DNA of 60,092 nt from Zarea fungicola (Eukaryota; Ascomycota; Sordariomycetes; Hypocreales; Cordycipitaceae), in the NCBI GenBank assembly GCA_900169235.1, contig FWCC01000170.1, positions 1 through 60,092 on the forward strand, given 5' to 3'. The position numbers were made by a program, and so were the translations under genes. Below are positions 55,580-60,092 of the stretch, piece after piece (positions within the stretch are counted from its first letter, which is position 1; each line of letters starts with the position of its first letter). Under the pieces are notes generated by a model. The model saw nothing but the letters and a program-made list of their open reading frames with translations. It did not search any database and was not told the origin of the DNA.

Positions 55580-56653
55580 TTACAAGTCCAACCCCTCCCT
55601 TGCAGATGCTTCGACATCATGCAACACGCGCACGTTGATTGCACGGATTGGGATTGCACCCTGGCCCTTTTTCTTTTGGATTCCTTTCTCATTGGTCTCA
55701 ATAAGATACTCTTCGTCAACCTGTTCATCCCCAATTGCCATGTACACACCACAAGTCCTGCAAAATAGAACAGAAGTATCGTCTCTCGTTTCATACAGCA
55801 CAACGCTGGCTGCGTCTCCTGCGAGGACGATCTGACCTTGGCCTGCCTTGGGATATACCCATTCACATTCTGTCTATCCTGCAGGTAAGTAATTGAACCA
55901 TGTTTTTATATAGAAAATAGAGCAGCAACTGTCAAGGCTTACTAAATGAGATGATCTGGAATGACCTGGTCTAGATGCCAGTGCATTTTCTGGACTATCG
56001 AGCTGAATATTGGCCGCAAGCGTCAACGCCCCGCAATGGCAGCTTCCCGTATAAACTCTGTCGCTTCGAAGTCGTTTTGCCGGTAAGCTGCCATCATGAC
56101 AAGGTTTGATGTACTCATCACCAGCAGAGGCACCGTCAAAACTAGCACGGGTTAGCTATGTACCGTTTGTTGAAACTGGCATGCTAAAAGACGTACGGCG
56201 TGCGGTCGAGGAGGGCTGTATCCAAACCATCAATAGCATGTGCCTATTATTATTAGCTAACGCGTATTCTGAAACAGAATATACATACATTGAGGGCAAG
56301 ATCGAATTCTGGGTCGTCGCCCTTGGTGCATGCAAAACACGACTTTCCACATGTTGAACAAAACTGCAAATCTGTCAGGGATTAAATTATCACAAGGATG
56401 AGGAAAAAGTATTTCTGCGACTGGTTACCTTGTGGCTTAGCTTTTTCGGTCCAAATTTGTATGTTTTGAGGCTGTCCTCGCTGCCTTTCACGACCGTGAA
56501 GTTATCCTGACCGGGGAATAACCAGAGGTATCCCTTCTTCACGCAGAGACTGCAGTTGCACTGGTAAGCGGCCTGATTTTCTGACAGAAGAGTCTCATAT
56601 GCAAAGAGGCCACAGTGGCAGCCTCCTTTATACAGTCGACGCGCACTCTCCAT
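55580..56653 (-). CDS. GFA/CENP-V-fold zinc protein, apparently two-domain
   Basis: Exons 56653-56429, 56363-56289, 56155-55943 and 55873-55580 give 268 aa. The introns are 65, 133 and 69 nt. The first domain has the complete zinc-ligand set: GGCHCGLF, QCNCSLCVKKGYLWLFP, HKFCSTCGKSC (PF04828, glutathione-dependent formaldehyde-activating enzyme fold). A second domain starts GSCHCGALTLA and ends VLFCRTCGVYM and INVRVLHDVEA. Its central CxCxxC segment is missing in the best splice model (the join gives SSHL + TECEWVYP). Either I have misplaced exon 3's end or the second zinc site is degenerate. Family members bind zinc; glutathione/formaldehyde chemistry is only established for some. Confidence 0.75.
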
Positions 56654-56822
56654 CTTGACTCGTGACAAGGCTTTGGGAGAGGTTGTGAGAGAAGGCTGTA
56701 TTCACGATCAGTATCCTGGTTTGATGACCCACCAACTAACATTGTTGATGCGCGCGCTATACCCTTTTAAATGTATATGCATAACGAAGTGAAGCTTGGA
56801 GTAGCCATTTCACTGTTGTTCC
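56654..56822. other. Short promoter region of the GFA-like gene
   Basis: Nothing distinctive before an LTR-like fragment. Confidence 0.3.
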
Positions 56823-56940
56823 TGTTGTGACTGATGACTTGTGTGTTCAAGCAACTTATTCATGGAAGCCTGACGCCTTATGCAGGCTTGCGTCAGTCAA
56901 TGCTGCGACCGACGGCAGCCAACCATGGATACGAGGAAGG
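56823..56940 (+). repeat. LTR-like dispersed repeat, copy C (5' part only)
   Basis: Begins TGTTGTGACTGATGAC and shares GAAGCCTGAC, TGCAGGCTT, GACCGACGGCAGCC and GGATACGAGG with copy A (4917-5233), then diverges abruptly at about 56940. A truncated copy of the same element. Confidence 0.5.
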
Positions 56941-57705
56941 TAAGGATAGTATATAGGCTAGACGGAATTGGGCTTAATACGTCCTGCATATTTTAAAAGG
57001 CGACCTGTAAATTTGGTGCCTCCCTACCATCGCTGTCGCGTGCAACCAACCCAAAAATAGACAAACTAACAAACGATCAGGCTGTGTGCAGCCTCGCCGC
57101 CGCTCCCATGGCTAGCCATCTTTCGGCGTCTCGGACACGATAGAAGCCCCACAAGGTATGTGCATTTTTTGTCTGCCCCGAGCCTTGTGTATAGCTGTGG
57201 GGACAGGGCAATAGGACGCTGTTCCTGTTCACTCCGTCACATGGCGGTTTAAATCCGAATTGAGCAAGGACGTCTTTGGAGTGACTCGGCAGGCTTTGCT
57301 TTGGCCGCCTCTCTGAATTGCGCCCTAAATTCCCGGGTTTCTCCTCAAGAGCAGCGAAAGAGCAACTTGAGCTGATGTTGTGCCAGAGTTTGGGGCCACA
57401 GGGATCACTAGGTAGTGAGGAACCAGCTGGCGTCGAGACGGCTCCGAATCGCAATTACCAGTACTCGTCCTAGCTCCCCGGGCTAGAAAAACCCGGCTAG
57501 TTAGCGTCAAGATAATACGGCCTGTTTCTAGCTCCCGTAACAAGTAAGCCGTATGAAATCAACCCATAGCCTGAAACCGCCGAACAAGTTTGACAGGAAC
57601 GAGAGGTTCCATTCTGCTTCGTATTTCACTATAGTGGCTCTCGACCGCATGCCAAAAAGCAAAAGTTCACAAATTCAAATACTCACATCTTTTCAAGCCA
57701 TAAAT
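56941..57705. other. Intergenic, no gene supported
   Basis: The minus-strand frames at 57077-57543 show no family resemblance. The last part is the promoter of the small secreted protein. Confidence 0.45.
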
Positions 57706-57713
57706 TATATATA
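57706..57713 (+). promoter_or_regulatory. Probable TATA element of the small secreted protein gene
   Basis: TATATATA lies 105 nt before the ATG at 57818, in an otherwise mixed-sequence promoter. Confidence 0.4.
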
Positions 57714-57817
57714 CAAGTGACAGCCCTCTAGCCCATTCTTGCATTCGTATTCTCACATCCCATCCTCTATCCCCAGTTCAAATAACCAACCTACAACCCT
57801 TTTCAGCCCTTTCCACC

Positions 57818-58427
57818 ATGCAGCTATCCCAGATTGCCCTCATCGTCGCTGCCGCCGTCGCAGCTTCCGCCACACAAGTATTCGCGGTTCGTGGAGCGCC
57901 CCAGCCCCTCGCTGCTGCTGGACTTTTGGTTTTGGTCGCTAACAATAAACCATGTAGGGCGAGCGTTACGCCGACCACAAGTGCGGAGAGCCGCACTCCT
58001 TGCCCAACAGAGATTTTCACATTGGCGAATGCATTGAGCTGCAGACTGTTCAGTACGTAGCCTCAAAAGAGTCTCTTCGATTCATCTAGCTGCGCAAAGT
58101 ATAGCCTACTAACGATTATTCACAAACAGGTCGCTGACTGTGGAGTTTGCTGCCATCTGTATCCTCTACGAGTAAGTTGAAAATCCCCTCGGTCGCCTTT
58201 TTTTCCCGTCCCTTCTTTTTGCGTCTCTTCTCTGCTTTTAATCAGTTACTAATTATTTTTGAAGGGGCCACCAGTGCTCGGGCAAGCTTGTGGGTGACTT
58301 CCAGGACTTCAAGGGTCCCGGCAAGGTTACCCCCTACTATGGCTACGGAGCGTGCTACGACACCAGCCGGGGCTACTGGCCCAAGGCCAAGTCGTACATG
58401 TGTGTTCCGGAGTATCCCCAGAATTGA
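57818..58427 (+). CDS. Small secreted cysteine-rich protein
   Basis: Four exons (57818-57886, 57958-58052, 58130-58171, 58265-58427) give 122 aa. The introns are 71, 77 and 93 nt with CTAACAA and CTAACGA branch sites in the first two. The first 23 residues are a clear signal peptide (MQLSQIALIVAAAVAAS, then ATQVFA). The mature part has six cysteines: KCGEPH, GECIEL, AICILY, HQCSGK, GACYDT and YMCVPE, consistent with three disulfides, plus a Gly/Tyr-rich loop (TPYYGYGACYD). Size, secretion signal and even cysteine number are typical of effector-like or defence-type fungal proteins, but no named family is recognised. A broken paralogue follows at 59.4 kb. A TATA element lies 105 nt upstream. 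Confidence 0.82.
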
Positions 58428-59402
58428 AGTGTGAGAGCTTGATTGTTTGGCAAGCGAGATGTAATAGACCAGGGCCAAGTCCTTCAGATGCAATATACGA
58501 ACTTGATTTTTGACCTATTTCCTTGTGGCTCTTTGTGAAATCGTCTCGTGCTGGTTGGTTACCTCCAGCCCAGTGGTCCAAACTGGCTTGATAGTAAAAT
58601 CCCATGTATTAGTTAGCGAGGGCTTTAGAAGAGTCTCGAATTTGCTTGCAGGATATAAAGTTGAAGGGAAATGGAGAATCCCGAGTATTGCTTGCCAGAT
58701 CGGGCTCGTTCAAGCCATGCTACCCTTGGGCGGCGTTAGTGTGCCGGCCTGAGCTAGGTACTAAACAAGCCCGGCCTTTTCTGTTCCGCCTTTACGAATC
58801 AAATGCTACAAGTACATAGCTTTGCAGCCTTGTCCGGGCTTTGCCGAGCCCCTAGTCTGCTATCAACCAGGGTCCAACGTCAGACAATCGGCTACCCGCC
58901 CTCATGGCAGGCTGTGGCTCAGCCAGCTATTCTCAGCTATGCATGTCTCGGCATTGGAGATGTTAGTTCTAGATTCCCCATCCCAAGCTTTACGTAAATC
59001 CACAGGGACCTCGTATTTTTGGGGCCGGGAGGAGCTTGAGGGCTGTCAGCAATGCGGGCAAGTCGCGTGCCCCGGTGCAATATAGAGCTTGACGGCGCCG
59101 CCACGCGCTAGTCACCCAAACCAGGCTGCAGAGCCCTGGCTGACATGAACGAGCCGTACTGGACAATATTTTTGTCATGTACGTTGTGCTCTTCGTTTGT
59201 GGCAGCTTGTGCCTGCATTTAGAATTCGTCTAGACTTTAGAAATACGAATGCTAACTGCGAGACTCGTTGGATATTAAAGCGACTGGTAAATCCATCGCT
59301 TATTACTTCTTTACACCTATAATACGAAAAAATTATTCAACTTATTTTATCTCGACTTTTGCAATACAGTCTAGTACTAAATTCATAACTCTTTATCCGT
59401 TC
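58428..59402. other. Intergenic, no gene supported
   Basis: About 1 kb between the secreted-protein gene and its broken paralogue. No convincing frame. Confidence 0.45.
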
Positions 59403-59403
59403 A

Positions 59404-59658
59404 TCATGTAGATTCTTATCGCTGCCGTCTTCTTGGCCGCTACCGCCGCCGCCGCTCCTTCTGCCAGCGGACAGGCCTTTGGAAGTTGGAAATTGCCCCT
59501 ACTCCTGTCTCTCTCCGCGTTGTGAGAGTTCCTGTCTCCAATAACGGTCGGGGACAACACAGGGTACCTGATACACGGACTTCAACTGCAAAAATGTGCA
59601 TTCTCTTCCAACCGCGACTTCAAGGCCGGCGAGTGCATTGATCGCACTACGGGGTAGA
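59404..59658 (+). pseudogene. Broken paralogue of the small secreted protein
   Basis: An ATG at 59404 is followed at once by TAG, then by a textbook signal-peptide core in the same frame (ILIAAVFLAATAAAAPSASG). About 170 nt on, another frame reads KCAFSSNRDFKAGECIDRTT, matching KCGEPHSLPNRDFHIGECIE of the intact gene at 57818 (same cysteine spacing around NRDF and GEC). A TAG follows at once. The early stop, frame change and loss of the 3' half mark it as a dead duplicate. Confidence 0.6.
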
Positions 59659-60092
59659 TGTGTGGTGCCCTGGTTTGGAGCGAACGTTAAAAGGACACCT
59701 TGCAATCATCCAGAAAACACTGACGGCGGCCTGTCGGATGATCTTACCCTCGTGGAAGACAACTCCTAAGACGACGCTCTGCAAGGAAGCCGGCATTCCG
59801 CCAGCAGAACTGCTCCTGTAGCAGATAGCGGCACGTAACGCGAATCGTTAAGCAAATCTCAATGTCCACCACCCGCTTACACGCCGCCTCGTACAGCAGG
59901 AGCACAAGATCTAAAACGCCACCTTTCCAGACTCGACCACAGTACGTCGGACAGCGATGAGAACCGTCCGGCTCCTCCGCAATGCTGCTATAGCGCCAGC
60001 GGTAGAGCGGCCTCTTTACTAGCTTCTTTTATGTGGTCACGGCGGTAGGGTGGTGTTACAAACGCATCAAAACGTATCACTACGAGGGGGCT
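59659..60092. other. End of window, no gene supported
   Basis: GC-rich sequence possibly including more of the dead paralogue. A tRNA box-A-like string near 59990 has no matching box B before the window ends. Confidence 0.35.

Noticed and set aside
57077..57454. 125-aa minus-strand frame between the GFA-like gene and the secreted protein
   Set aside because: Low-complexity, no domain and no splice partner.
59985..60020. tRNA box-A-like string near the window end
   Set aside because: No acceptor stem or box B can be matched before the sequence ends.
1..60092. CRISPR array or bacterial operons
   Set aside because: The window is clearly eukaryotic (spliceosomal introns, fungal families); the tandem repeats found are short minisatellites without spacers.

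Overview
This window comes from a filamentous ascomycete (Pezizomycotina; a Sordariomycete such as Hypocreales is likely, but that is inference). The genes have short introns, mostly 45-135 nt, with GTRNGT-like donors and CTAAC/CTGAC-type branch points. The gene families are typically fungal: Zn2Cys6 regulator, URE2-type GST, AsaB-like oxygenase and a patatin/NB-ARC/TPR NLR-like protein. A transition-riddled copy of one gene indicates past repeat-induced point mutation (RIP). I rebuilt exon structures by hand from open frames and splice signals. About twenty genes come out as intact reading frames.

Region 1 (1-6.8 kb) is gene-poor: a tRNA-like Pol III unit, one orphan ORF, a broken membrane/glycine-rich ORF and an LTR-like repeat. 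Region 2 (6.8-37.3 kb) is an array of metabolic accessory genes: NmrA-like protein, aldo/keto reductase, DHA1-type MFS exporter, double-hotdog thioesterase, SAM methyltransferase, Zn2Cys6 regulator, HSL-type hydrolase, a broken CaiB/BaiF CoA-transferase, MCT-like MFS carrier, URE2-type GST, NAD(P)-dependent reductase, flavin-reductase-fold protein, CorA-like protein and AsaB-like oxygenase. It has the look of a tailoring, detoxification or catabolic cluster with its own regulator and two carriers, but no PKS, NRPS or terpene synthase is visible.

Region 3 (38.3-43.8 kb) holds a GDP-mannose 4,6-dehydratase (unusual for an ascomycete), a purine nucleoside permease (NUP)-family protein and a membrane-anchored Dabb-domain protein. 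Region 4 (44.4-48.7 kb) is a complete 1319-aa patatin/NB-ARC/TPR protein, the architecture of fungal NLR-like death and incompatibility regulators such as Neurospora PLP-1. Region 5 (49.7-60.1 kb) mixes live genes (a second HSL-type hydrolase, a GFA/CENP-V-fold zinc protein, a six-cysteine small secreted protein) with decay: an ankyrin pseudogene, a multi-lesion membrane-protein pseudogene, a MITE-like element, an LTR-like fragment and a broken paralogue of the secreted protein.

Overall this looks like an accessory, repeat-bearing compartment. Three dispersed LTR-like copies, a MITE and at least six gene relics lie among apparently functional metabolic and immunity-type genes.
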